From Phaseolus vulgaris (Eukaryota > Streptophyta > Magnoliopsida > Fabales > Fabaceae): 64,000 bases of DNA. The stretch's first letter is position 1; each line of letters opens with the position of its first letter. A program made the translations under genes and the position numbers. Where the stretch lies: assembly GCF_000499845.2 (NCBI RefSeq), contig NC_023758.2, forward strand, positions 43,135,524 to 43,199,523, read 5' to 3'. Below the pieces are notes generated by a model. That model was not told the origin of the DNA. It was given only the letters and a program-made list of their open reading frames with translations, and ran no database searches. This document shows, piece after piece, positions 35,181-45,946 of the stretch.

Positions 35181-38100
35181 TTAGGCTATTGTTTGAACCC
35201 CTAGATCTCGTAGTATCTGCCATAGATATGTATAATTCAATTAGTTAAAAAATAATGCTTATGCAGCCAAATGAAACAATAGTTTGCCATTAAACAATAA
35301 TTCACTCCAAGTTATTGCTTTTATTTGCATTCTACTTTCGATGGTCTTGTTATATATTTTACTGTTAAACTCTGATTCTTTTAAACTCGGATTTAAGCTG
35401 TAGAATAACTATGTCCTAAGAAGTTGATTAATCTCTAGACATTCTGATGTAAAATAAAACATGGGAAATAGAAAACCAAAACAGTACCTGTGCTCCAATA
35501 CTGTACTCAGTAGAATGAGCAGGTAAATGCAATTCCTCGTACTTGTCCTCTTCAGAGTGGCAATCATGTACAATGTGGTCTAAGACAATACCTCTATCTT
35601 CATGTCCTCGAAGATACACTAAGACACCCCTACCTGCTGCTTCAATTTGCTTCAATGCAATCACTAACTGGTTTCGACATGGACACGTTGTGGCCCCAAA
35701 AACGTCACCAATTAGACATTCTGAATGTACTCGTACAATCACCTCCTTCCCATCACCTATCTCACCCTGTTAATATCAACCATGCTATTATTGTCACCAA
35801 CACAATAACACTTTTCAAATCTCTCAAAATTTCACCCTTGCCACAGAAAAGTAAGTGTCTCTAATGAGAACAAAATGTAAACGTAATCAAGAAATCTGAT
35901 TGATTTAAAGGGGAGTGTCATTTGGCAGTTGCAATTCAAGATGCTGTTAAGCATACAAAGATTGGTGAGTTGCTTACTTTAACCATCGCAATATGCTCAA
36001 TCCCATCCAGACATGACCGATAGCAATAAGCTTTGAAAAGTCCCCACATAGTGGGTACTATTGCAGCTGAAGTACACTCTACCAACTTCTCCCTCTTCAC
36101 TCTGTATCTGCTATTTCAAACCATGCAGATATTAGTGATGCGCCATCAAAGTTCTTAACTCTATCTTCCTATGATTCTTTGAGATGGCATACTTTAAAAA
36201 ATCCTAAAAATGGGCGCATCCAAAGAGTAGTTTGATCAGTGGTGACTCTCAATATTGGACCAAGTCTGTGTCACAATCACAACTAATGAAATGTGTGCAG
36301 ACCTATCAATTGATCAGTAGTAACTAAGATTGTTGTATGAAAAATCTGGTGATGATAGTTAACAGGTATATGGCGGTTTGTCCACTTTTATATCATTCAT
36401 TACACTTCCTTTAAAGATAAATGAGCATGTGACATTATGCAGTGAATTCAGTTCGTGGTATGCAGGGTTATTGAGAGAATTCTGTAACTGGTGATTTATT
36501 AGAAACTACCTTATTAAATCAGCAATGGAAATTATTTTCAGGTTTTCTTGCTTAGCCATCTGTTGAAGCTTTGGTAACCTGGCCATTGAACCATCATCAT
36601 CTACTATCTCACATAAAACTGCAGCAGGTTCCAAGCCAGCCAACACAGCAAGATCAACTGAAGCTTCCGTGTGTCCAGGTCTCTTAAGAACCCCTCCTTC
36701 TCTGTACTTCAGAGGAAATATATGGCCTGGTCGATTGAAATCATCAGGCCTCGAATTTCTTGATGCAAGTTTCAGGATTGTTGTTGCTCTATCTTGAGCA
36801 GACACTCCTGTTGTAGTGCCTTGCTTTGCATCCTATAGTATGATGCAGTTGTTTTGGTATCAGATAAGAAATCAAGTCAATGTTATATTTGAAAACACAT
36901 ATCCTGATCTTAACAAAGAAAAATGTGCTTAAAGATCATTATCCTACTTTTGTTTCCAAGAGGATTATGAATCAAGAATCAAGAATCAAGAATGAAAAAC
37001 CTGTGTACCGCTGTCACTGTGAATGCGGTGCAAAGTTTTTCTTCGTTCTGAGTCACCATCAATGGGAGTTGCAACCTCTCTAAGTCATCTTCTTTCATGC
37101 TCACACACACTATCCCAGTTCCATACTTGACAATAAATGCAATTGCTTTTGGTGTTACCATTGATGCTGCCATTATAAGATCACCCTCGTTTTCTCTATT
37201 TTCATCATCTACAACAATAACCAACTGCAAATTTGTCCCAAATAAGTGAATTTTTTAACATGGTGCCCTTGATTAGAGAATTGATCAACAAATCTACAGA
37301 CTAATCAACCTTTCCTTGACGAATATCTTCAATGGCCTCTGGGATAGAAGAAAACCCTTGAGCAGGACAATCCAGTTCATGTTCATTTCTATCAGCAAAG
37401 AAACCATTGATTGTGGGATTTATCTCATCAAAGACTGTTCCAAAAGCAAATGTATCAAGTTGCGGGCTAGTTCTAGTATGTTCTTCTACCAGTGTATCAA
37501 TCGAGTCATCTTGTCTTGGACTAGTGTAGTTGTCTTCCCCAGATATTACTGCCCTCACTTTATCAGCCTTGAAACTGAATTTCACTTTTCTAATTGGACT
37601 ATCCAACATGAGATCAGATTTATATCCGAGTGGAGGCACGGCACTTAAAATACACTTCATTCTAAACAGAAGAGCAACCATCCAATTACACAAATGGAAG
37701 TAGCAGAACAAAGTAACAACAATTCTCAAAGAACATTAGATTAGAATGAATAAATTTGCAATAAGTAACAAAGCTGCATATGCATATAGGACACTTGGCT
37801 GAGCTAGAGTTGTTTTCCACACAATTTGCCAAAAATCACCAGAAGAGTTTGGGAATCAGTTATCTCACCCCAAGATAACAGTCAAATTGAAGTTATACAA
37901 TTTCTTCTAAGATAACATCAAATTGATCTCCTAGAACCAAGTAAACTAATAAAATATCAAATTTCCAAATAATAAATAACCATTATATCACTTACAAAGT
38001 TTCTAAGTATATATTTATTTGTCTATAAGGTGTCTTCAACCTCACATAGAAACCTGCTAGTGGTGCGAACCTCTAACATGGGAATTTGTGCACTGTGATG

Positions 38101-38673
38101 AATTCTTGCACTCTGTTGTATTGGAAAATCACTACCTTACCTATCTAACTTCTGCCTAAGGACAGGTTCACCTCAAACATGATCCTTGGGCTTAAGGTAT
38201 TCAAATAATGACAAGGCAACATTTAAAACACTATTACAAGTGCATGCAATTATATGTCCTAGAATATGATAATAGCACTTAAAAAAAGAAAAGAAAACTC
38301 ACACACTTTACATGCAAATATTGACATTGCTCATGATTCAATAAAATGCAAGGAATCGCCATTTATTTACTTCTCATTGATCTCACTCTTGCTCTCTGAT
38401 TATAGCGTAGATTCAACAGCATAGATTAATGTTGGATTTGTAATTCAGTTGATTAGCTTTTACATATCAATCCCAATGTTTCCCACGAATACGCATGATA
38501 AAACCATATAGGATACGTTCTTGCATGTGGCATGCAAAAGGGTATGCATTGCCCGATAATTGAAAGACAAGAGAATATATAAGAACAAGAAGATTAATTA
38601 AAGGGTATGCAGAGGCTCACTTGGAACATGTGTGGAGGGACATGGAAGAGCAATGAAAATTGATGAAAGCCAT
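35181..38673 (-). CDS. RIBA2-like: RIBA2-like riboflavin biosynthesis protein: active DHBP synthase, degenerate GTP cyclohydrolase II
   Basis: Seven GT-AG exons, in transcript order: 38673-38621, 37661-37310, 37224-37009, 36832-36510, 36107-35978, 35766-35488 and 35216-35181. They encode 462 residues, against about 540 for bifunctional RIBA. Exon 1 ([17 protein letters not shown]) and the start of exon 2 form a Ser/Lys-rich plastid transit peptide. The DHBP synthase half is complete: [17 protein letters not shown], a segment with [38 protein letters not shown] and [14 protein letters not shown]. It makes 3,4-dihydroxy-2-butanone 4-phosphate from ribulose 5-phosphate for riboflavin/FMN/FAD. 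The GCH II half keeps a Cys cluster (C...CPC) but has [10 protein letters not shown] where RGHEGRGIGL is usual. It stops after [11 protein letters not shown], losing the C-terminal catalytic part. Arabidopsis RIBA2 is likewise DHBPS-only, hence the name. Confidence 0.9.
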
Positions 38674-38770
38674 GTAGTGTGTGATAGATTGGTCAAGGAC
38701 AAAGATACCTAAGACAAGAAGAGAGAACAAGACAGAGATTCAGCTACAACAAACCTTCCGCATTTGTTTT

Positions 38771-38783
38771 GTTTATATATATG
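38771..38783 (-). promoter_or_regulatory. TATA box of the RIBA2-like gene
   Basis: ATATATATAAAC on the minus strand lies about 100 bases upstream of the ATG at 38673. This fits a leader of about 70 bases and supports the placement of exon 1. Confidence 0.6.
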
Positions 38784-39194
38784 CATATCGGTAACTCCGC
38801 CGAGGTGGCACTTAATTGTCCCTTCGTCACCAGTTACAAATCCAATTGCATTGTTTGTTTATAGCTATTATTACGTGCTTTCCAGAATAAACTTTTGCAG
38901 AATGTCAAAATGTACAAAATTTGCTTTGTTTTAGAAAGTAGAATATAATTTTTAGGGATAGTGTCGTTTGAATTTTTCTTTCCCAATAATCGTGTTTGAC
39001 GTCTTATTCCAAGAAAATCAAGCATTACTTATTTGGTTCAAATACCCTTTATTCATATAGGATATTTAATTAGCTCTGGAATAGACAACTTAAGAGAAAT
39101 GTTCTCTTTTCTCATTTTTTATGGTTTACATATTTAAAAATATTTATTTGTTATAAATTTTAAGTATACAACGATAAATGTTTATCACATATAA

Positions 39195-39300
39195 TTTCCT
39201 AACAAAATACTATAAAACCATTATAATTTAGATAAGATTTACACTCACTTATACACTATGAATTGTTTTTATTTATAGTCGATGTAAGATCTCCAATAAA
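39195..39300 (-). mobile_element. TRIM-family LTR fragment, reverse orientation
   Basis: CACTTATACACTATGAATTG and TAGTCGATGTAAGATCTCCA are diverged reverse complements of the 122-bp LTR at 41691-41812. Confidence 0.6.
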
Positions 39301-39595
39301 AGTATTATTAAAAATAAATTAAGTTTAATAATATAAAAAATGTTTAATGTTATTCTTTCTTAATTTTAGTAACTATTGAAAGAGATTATATAAGTTGCAA
39401 TAATTAAATAACAAGTAAAGAGATTAAAAAAAATATGGTAGAGGAAGAAAGAGAGATAATGGAGAGAGACAAAGAGTTATGATAAAAAGAGAGGAGTATT
39501 TTTAGACTTTTTTTTAATTAATATCTTTTAATTATTATTTTTTAATTTTTAAGGTGGAGTATTGTCCGAGTTTGATATTAATTGATAGTTCAAAT

Positions 39596-39750
39596 CTTCA
39601 TAGTTAATTAAATATCAATTAAAAAACTATTTAAAAAAACTAATTTAGATACCAATATTTTTTTTCTTAAAATAATATCTAATTCAGTCAATATAAAAAT
39701 TGATTATTTTAAAAAAAAATGTTTTTTATTAAATGATTTTATTGTAGTGT
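39596..39750. mobile_element. CACTA-like foldback element, fragment C
   Basis: An arm with ACTAATTTAGATACCAATAT and TATCTAATTCAGTCAATATA ends in ATTGTAGTG, the complement of a CACTACAAT terminus. This gives the family its CACTA-type end. Confidence 0.55.
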
Positions 39751-40174
39751 AAAACTTAAAGAACTTTTAAAATATCAATTTAATCATAATTTGTTTTAAC
39801 TTTTGTATTTAAATTAAAGATAAAAATAAATAATATAATTACTTTATAAACTAATTTAAATGGGATCATGCCACTTAATATGATATAAGGTAGAATACCA
39901 TAGGAATATTCTGCTTAAGGAGGCAACATCCAATCTCACAAAGCATCACAAATAAATTATATCAAATACATTTGTAAGCACTTATTCAATGCTTTAGACC
40001 ACAGGTGGTACACGATACTCATGTTCAAAATTGTGTCACACAGCTTGAATAAATATTGCTGAAACAAAATAGTCAACATCATATCTTTATTTAAAACAAT
40101 TCTTTATAATACAATATAATTTAACCACCAGAGGTTTGCATTAATTTATTTATTTTTCTGATAAAAAAATGTAA

Positions 40175-40367
40175 TTTAACCACAATCTTCATGAATATCA
40201 TAATCGCTTGCTTGTTGGTGTATTTAAAGCGAAGAAAAAGAGACATATTTGCATAATTATCTTATCACCGAAATCATTGTATAACCATTGGAATGAGGAA
40301 GCTTGGTGATAAAGTCTAAAACTAAATCTTGCCATATTTGATTTAGAATAGGAAAGGGTTGAAGTAA
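40175..40367 (-). pseudogene. Ty3/gypsy integrase fragment
   Basis: The minus strand reads LLQPFPILNQIWQDLVLDFI, then TKLPHSNGY, the start of a gypsy integrase core (…IW..(I/L)..DFI..LP.S.GY). After a frameshift it continues as KYTNKQAIMIFMKIVV. Only about 65 codons survive. Confidence 0.75.
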
Positions 40368-40403
40368 GCAAGTAGAAAGAGTATTTATGTTACAATAAGT
40401 AAC

Positions 40404-40860
40404 TGTAATGGCATGGCCGACCATCGTTACTCTGACCGAGATATCTTGAACGACCAGGTCGATTGACACGTTCAACCATTAACACTCAAATTAAGGTTAG
40501 TGAAATTATACTACCATTAAGAATTAGGTAATGCAACCATAAGTGTGATTCATTCCACTAATCAGGTCCAATGAGGTAAGTCCATTAAAATAATGTAAAT
40601 AACACACATTTCAAGGAACAAGGTATGTCATTATTACTGTACACCTACCCAAGTGTCGAACATTCTCTTTACTGACTTGAGCATTGAAGTGTCTTCTGCA
40701 GGTACCTTCCCCATTTGGCATTCACCCGAGATTAAGATTCGAAGGAGTAGCACGAAGATGAGAAGGATCCTGGTAAAACCCTAGCACCCTGTCCGAAAGA
40801 AGGAGGAAGACAAAGACTTCATTAGTTCTCTAAATCTCATCTTAACCTACCAGTAAAACA
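40404..40860 (+). mobile_element. Solo LTR (family 1), second copy
   Basis: It begins TGTAATGGCATGGCC and ends CCTACCAGTAAAACA. It shares AAGAATTAGGTAATGCAACC, CTGACTTGAGCATTGAAGTG, GCAGGTACC and CATTTGGCATTCACCCGAGA with the copies at 18.8 and 59.4 kb. Target duplication is not evident. The gypsy integrase fragment just upstream may belong to the same element family. Confidence 0.75.
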
Positions 40861-41190
40861 AATAATCATGTATGGTGTAATTGGAATGAAGTGGTTGATT
40901 CTCCAAGAAGAGGTTTCCTTTGCACCACCACTTGAAGTCACCACAATGCTATCACTTGCAAGAAGTTGTCGTAACTGCCACCTACAAGTTTCATCCTATT
41001 GTTGTTACCTACAAGGAGAGTTGTTGTCACCATCCTCCTCTCACTACTTTCAAGTAATGATTATTTGTTTTATTATGTTAGTTTCAAAATTTATATATTT
41101 TATAGATTAGATAAATATTAAATAGTTTGGTATGTTTTTAATTATTTGATTATTATGTTTGTTTAAAAATTTATTTAGCTAGTAATATAT
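40861..41190. other. Intergenic DNA
   Basis: Short unassigned sequence between the solo LTR and the foldback element. A small open frame at 40868-41110 has no recognisable family. Confidence 0.4.
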
Positions 41191-41267
41191 CACTAAGAAG
41201 ATCATTAAACAGTAAATAATTTTATAGACCAAAATAATTAGTTACTATATTGACTAAATCAGATATC
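41191..41267. mobile_element. CACTA-like foldback element, copy D, 5' part
   Basis: It starts CACTAAGAAGATCATTAAAC and runs into the target site ATATC of the copia insertion. It continues at 45947 on the far side. Confidence 0.6.
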
Positions 41268-41549
41268 TGTTAATATATTTAATTTTTTATTTTAAATTAT
41301 TGGGCTTTGTTTGTTTGACCCAACTTTCCTTTTTCTGTTTCAGCTAGGTCTTAATCTTTTTCTTATATATACACCATGTATTTTACTCTCTAATAAAACA
41401 AGTGAATAAAAATTTCTTTTATATTTATTTTTCTCTACAATTAGGGTTCATTAAAACCTCTCTTTCTTCATTACGATTACGTGCGATTACGTACGCTACA
41501 TTAAAGCATCACATCAGACAAGGAATATTCATCTTCATTTACTGTAATA
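41268..41549 (+). repeat. copia 5' LTR
   Basis: 282 bp. TATA box at about 41363-41371 and poly(A) signal at about 41392-41398. It ends directly before TGGTATCAGAGC. Confidence 0.93.
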
Positions 41550-41561
41550 TGGTATCAGAGC
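41550..41561 (+). other. Primer-binding site 1
   Basis: TGGTATCAGAGC, complementary to the 3' end of initiator tRNA-Met, immediately after the 5' LTR. Confidence 0.9.
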
Positions 41562-41690
41562 CATTTCGAGCCTATCCTAGCGAGTAATTGTTGGGCTTAT
41601 CAGGCCATCCGCTATCGGGCCGCTATCGGACCACCCAAAATATATAGTCCCACGCACGAGCTTCTATCTATCACTCTCGGCGTGAGGGGG
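41562..41690 (+). mobile_element. TRIM internal region embedded in the copia leader
   Basis: Short non-coding sequence ending in a polypurine-like GTGAGGGGG directly before the TRIM LTR. Its beginning resembles the sequence after the PBS at 60222-60270 (TGTTGGGCxTATC...GCCA). This shows that it belongs to the TRIM family rather than to copia. Confidence 0.7.
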
Positions 41691-41812
41691 TGTTGGAGAT
41701 CCCACATCGACTAGAGATGAGAGCCTTTCATAGTATATAAGTGGGTGCAGACCTCACTCTATTGAGCCGGTTTTATGGGGTTGAGTTAGGCTTAAAGTCC
41801 ACTTTCGTAATA
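41691..41812 (+). mobile_element. TRIM-type 122-bp LTR inside the copia leader
   Basis: Runs from TGTTGGAGATCCCACATCG to ACTTTCGTAATA. It is followed at once by a second TGGTATCAGAGC. Relatives lie at 39.2 kb, 54.1-54.35 kb (both reversed) and 60.17 kb. The 122-bp LTR and ~130-bp interior fit a terminal-repeat retrotransposon in miniature. Confidence 0.75.
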
Positions 41813-41824
41813 TGGTATCAGAGC
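41813..41824 (+). other. Primer-binding site 2
   Basis: A second TGGTATCAGAGC, 263 bases downstream of the first. Confidence 0.88.
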
Positions 41825-41946
41825 TCTTCGAATGAAGAGTTCTGCTGCGCTTCTCTCTGATTTTTATTTCCCTCTTTGTTGTTCTTGGTTATTTTTTTTT
41901 TCTGTTCTCTTTCAAAATCTTGATTGGTTTTAAAATCTTTTAGGCA

Positions 41947-43797
41947 ATGTTTAATGAAAACCCTAGTCTTCATAGTCTTAATAGTAGTCACATTATTACA
42001 TGCAATTTTTGTGGTAAATATGGTCATACTGAGGCTGTTTGTTTTCACAAAGTGGGTTTTCCTGGTAATGTTAAAACCTCAAAGTTTTCTTTTACTAGAA
42101 AAGTCTGCACTTTTTGTAATCGTCTTGGCCATACTGTTGACACCTGTTATAAAAAGCATGGGTTCCCTCCTGGCTACAAATTCACCAATTGGACATCCCA
42201 AGCCAATAATATGATTACTACTGACATTTTTTTTGAGCTTTTTCCTAAAGAACAGGATGTAAAGGGGATTCAACTTACATCACAACAGTGCCAATTCCTT
42301 ACCAACATTTTGCGTCAGCAAAACCTTGAGGATCCTGCCTCTCACACTCAAATTAATCAAGTCGACAGCATCTCTATGGATGAAATCCCCAATACTGAGC
42401 ATTCTTCAACAGGTAAGTTTCTCTCTTCACTATCTTCTATAAAAGAATCTTGGATTATTGATTCTGGTGCCACTGATCATGTTTGTCACAATTTGAACGT
42501 TTTTACTACTTATACTAAAATTAAACCTGTTTTAATTAGTCTTCCAAATGGCCAAACTGTTTATGCCACATATTCTGGTTTAGTACGTTTTTCTGATCAG
42601 TTTTATTTGTCTGATGTGTTATACGTGCCTCATTTTCAATTAAACTTAATATCTGTTTCTAAACTCACACACCAACTTAAATGCACTTTAACTTTCACTT
42701 CAACCCACTGCATTATACAAGACAATCTCACTCAAGAGAGGATTGGTACAGTTAAAGCCACTGCTGGCTTGTATCTTGTCACTACCTTGCCTGCTTCTAG
42801 TCAATCTAAACCGCATTGTTTTGCTCCTTTTATTAATTGTAATATCACAGACAAAACACTATGGCATTATAGACTAGGACACCCTTCACATGAAAGATTA
42901 CATGTCTTAAGCAAACAATACTCTTTTATTACTGTTGATACTCATCATGTATGTGACACTTGTAGTCGTGCAAAACAGAGAAAACTTCCTTTCACTTTAA
43001 GTAATACTGTTACCTCTGCTATTTTTGATCTTGTACACTTTGATATTTGGGGACCATGTTCCATAATTTCTATGCAAGGTTTTCGTTATTTCTTGACTAT
43101 TGTTGATGATTACTCGCGTTATACTTGGGTTATTCTGTTGCATAACAAATCTGAAGTGCGTCAGCACATCATTAACTTCACTGTTTTCGTTCAAAATCAT
43201 TTCAAAACTAATATCAAAACGATTCGTACTGACAATGGTGTTGAGTTTGCTATGTCAAATTTTTATGCTTCAAAGGGAATTATACATCAAAAATCTTGTG
43301 TTGAAACACCACAACAAAATGGCATTGTAGACCATAAACATCAACACATACTAAATGTAACCCGGGCTTTACTTTTTCAAGCAAATCTTCCTCCTATTTT
43401 TTGGGAATTTGCTGTAAATCATGCTGTTTTCTTAATAAATGCTATTCCTACTCCATTACTTGATAACATCACTCCTCATGAAAAGTTGTTTGGAAAACCA
43501 TATGACATTTCCTTTCTAAAAGTGTTTGGTTGTCTTTGTTATGCTAGTACCATTACTGCACATAGGAAAAAATTAGATGATAGATCTATCAAAGGTATTT
43601 TTCTTGGCTTCCCGCAAAATACAAAAGGTTATATTATCTTAAATTTAAAGTTTCATAGCATAGAGATATCAAGACATGTAATCTTTCATGAAAACCACTT
43701 TCCATATAAATTGGACAGTGGCTTGCCTAAGGACCCTAACACTTTATCTCTCCCTATTTCTAATGCATATAATTCTGCTTTTGATTTTTTTTTCTGA
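41947..43797 (+). pseudogene. copia gag C-terminus, protease and integrase (5' part of broken pol)
   Basis: A 616-codon frame. It opens with only the end of gag: two CCHC zinc knuckles (starting at about 42003 and 42108). The large capsid region expected upstream is missing. Protease follows with the DSGA active site (about 42460). The integrase zinc domain (H...H...C..C, about 42862-42970) precedes the core. Two catalytic Asp are in place (near 43042 and at codon 429, 43231), but the codon aligned with the catalytic Glu is GAC (Asp, codon 462, 43330). The frame ends just after a run of nine T (43785-43793), and the RT half continues in another frame. Confidence 0.9.
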
Positions 43798-45676
43798 TAC
43801 TGCACCTCCTGTCGAGCCATGTGCCTCTACTCCTGCACCCAATACTGTTCCTCCACCAGCCTCATTATCCTATGATCTTCCAACAAATAGTGCCTCTACT
43901 CCTGCATCCAACATTGCACCTCCATCAGAATTATCACCGCCTGCATCTCCAGGAAGCATCTCACCCCAATTTCCAAGAAGTTCAGTTCGTCCTCACCGAC
44001 AACCTGCCTATCTTGCAGATTTCCACACTGCAACCAACATTGTAAGTAGTAGATATCCTATTCATAATTACTTGTCTTACAATTCCTTATCTTCCAATTT
44101 TAGAAATGTTATTTCCTCTATCAATTCTCATCCTGAACCTCGGACATATAATGAAGCCTCCAAACATGCTTCTTGGCAATCTGCCATGCAAGATGAGCTT
44201 CAAGCTCTTGCTGCTAACAATACTTGGCAACTTACCCCTCTCCCTCCAGGAAAGAAAACTATTGGTTGTAAATGGGTATATAAAATCAAATACCATTCTG
44301 ATGGCACTGTTGAGCGCCACAAAGCTAGAGTTGTTGCCAAAGGGTTTACCCAACTTGAAGGACTTGATTTCTTAGACACTTTTGCACCTGTTGCTAAACT
44401 CACTACCCTCCGCCTTCTGCTTGTTATTGCCACTACCAAAAATTGGATTTTAAAACAACTTGATGTCAATAATGCATTTCTTCATGGTGATCTCCATGAA
44501 GAGATATACATGACCCCCCCACCTGGCCTCTCTCTTCCTTCTCCCCAGCATGTTTGCAAGCTTCAACGGTCTTTGTATGGCCTTCGTCAAGCTGGTCGCC
44601 AATGGTACGCCAAACTTTCTACTTTTCTTTTATCAAATAATTACTCTATTTCTGTTGCTGATCACTCTCTTTTTCTTAAATATAATAATGATAAACTCAC
44701 TGTTATTCTTGTTTATGTTGATGACTTGCTCTTAACTGGTGATGACACGGAGGAAATCAATACAATTACTGCATCCCTTCACCATCACTTCAAGATAAAA
44801 AATTTAGGTAATCTCACTTACTTTTTGGGACTGGAAATTGCTCGCAACAGTACTGGTCTTCATTTAAGTCAACGCAAGTATACTCTTGATCTCCTTCAAG
44901 AAACTGGCATGCTTGACTCTGCACCTGTGGCCACTCCTATGACTCACACCTCCCGTCTCTCTCCCGACCAAGGCTCACCTCTCGATGCTGATGCCACTTC
45001 TCAATACAGAAGACTCCTTGGACGTCTAATTTACTTAACCAACACGCGACCAGACATTGCCTTCGCTGTCCACAATTTAAGTCAATTCATATCTGCACCC
45101 ACAACTCATCATCAGCAAGCTATCTCACGTCTTTTGCGTTACCTCAAGGGCACCCCTGGTGAAGGACTATATTTTTCTCACACTAGTTCACTTCACCTTT
45201 GTGGTTTTAGTGACTCTGACTGGGCAACATGTCCTACCACACGCAAATCTGTCACTGGATATTCCATCTACTTAGGAGACTCCCTAATATCATGGAAATC
45301 AAAGAAGCAGTCAACTATCTCCCGCAGCTCCTCTGAAGCCGAGTATAGAGCCCTTGCCACCACCACATGTGAGTTACAATGGTTGTCTTACCTCCTTCAG
45401 GATTTACATCTTCCTCTCTCCCAGCCTGCAACCCTGTACTGTGACAACAAATCTGCCCTTCAAATAGCTTCCAATCAAGTTTTTCATGAACGAACCAAGC
45501 ATATCGAAATTAATTGCCACCTAGTTCGTGAAAAACTTAACTCTGGTCTCCTCAAACTACTACCCATTACTTCTGCAATGCAAGTTGCTGACATATTCAC
45601 CAAGCCCCTTGCTTCCGCACAATTCTCTACTCTCAAATTCAAGCTGGGCCTGACAAATATCTACTCCCCAGCTTGA
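43794..45676 (+). pseudogene. copia reverse transcriptase and RNase H (3' part of broken pol)
   Basis: The open frame continues after the T run to a TGA at 45674-45676, which abuts the 3' polypurine tract. A Pro/Ser-rich linker comes first. Reverse transcriptase follows with GCKWVYKIKYH, DVNNAFLHGDL, LYGLRQAGRQWY and the catalytic YVDD (about 44715-44726). RNase H has SDSDWA, SRSSSEAEYRAL and LYCDNKSALQIA. No internal stop occurs. There is no good start of its own, so it would be made only by continuing translation from the first frame. Confidence 0.9.
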
Positions 45677-45681
45677 GGGGG
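45674..45681 (+). other. Polypurine tract
   Basis: TGAGGGGG, immediately 5' of the 3' LTR and overlapping the pol stop codon. It primes plus-strand synthesis. Confidence 0.85.
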
Positions 45682-45946
45682 TGTTAATATATTTAATTTT
45701 CTATTTTAAATTATTGGGCTTTGTTTGTTTGACCCAACTTTCCTTTTTCTGTTTCAGCTATGTCTTAATCTTTTTCTTATATATACACCATGTATTTTAC
45801 TCTCTAATAAAACAAGTGAATAAAAATTTCTTTTATATTTATTTTTCTCTACAATTAGGGTTCATCAAAACGATTACGTGCGATTACGTACGCTACATTA
45901 AAGCATCACATCAGACAAGGAATATTCATCTTCATTTACTGTAATA
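45682..45946 (+). repeat. copia 3' LTR
   Basis: 265 bp. It lacks a 17-bp stretch (around CTCTCTTTCTTCATTA) present in the 5' LTR and otherwise differs at about three positions. Confidence 0.93.

Larger units (their letters stand above)
38790..40170. other. Intergenic DNA with repeat fragments
   Basis: No gene. It contains a TRIM-family LTR fragment (39.2-39.3 kb) and a foldback arm (39.6-39.75 kb), listed separately. Confidence 0.5.
41268..45946 (+). mobile_element. Ty1/copia LTR retrotransposon (non-autonomous, chimeric leader)
   Basis: The 5' LTR (41268-41549) and 3' LTR (45682-45946) are bounded by TGTTAAT...TAATA and flanked by a perfect 5-bp duplication, ATATC (41263-41267 and 45947-45951). 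Both carry a TATATATA box and an AATAAAA signal. I count about three substitutions and one 17-bp indel between the LTRs, so the insertion is young. Order of parts: 5' LTR, PBS, TRIM internal region, TRIM LTR, second PBS, partial gag, protease, integrase, reverse transcriptase, RNase H, polypurine tract, 3' LTR. The integrase-before-RT order identifies copia. The N-terminal gag is missing and pol is frameshifted, so the copy cannot be autonomous. Confidence 0.95.

Noticed and set aside
37662..37729. In-frame extension and internal Met 37681 as the RIBA start
   Set aside because: The polypyrimidine tract and TTTAG acceptor at 37662 and the phase-matched exon at 38621-38673 give a better, RIBA-like N-terminus.
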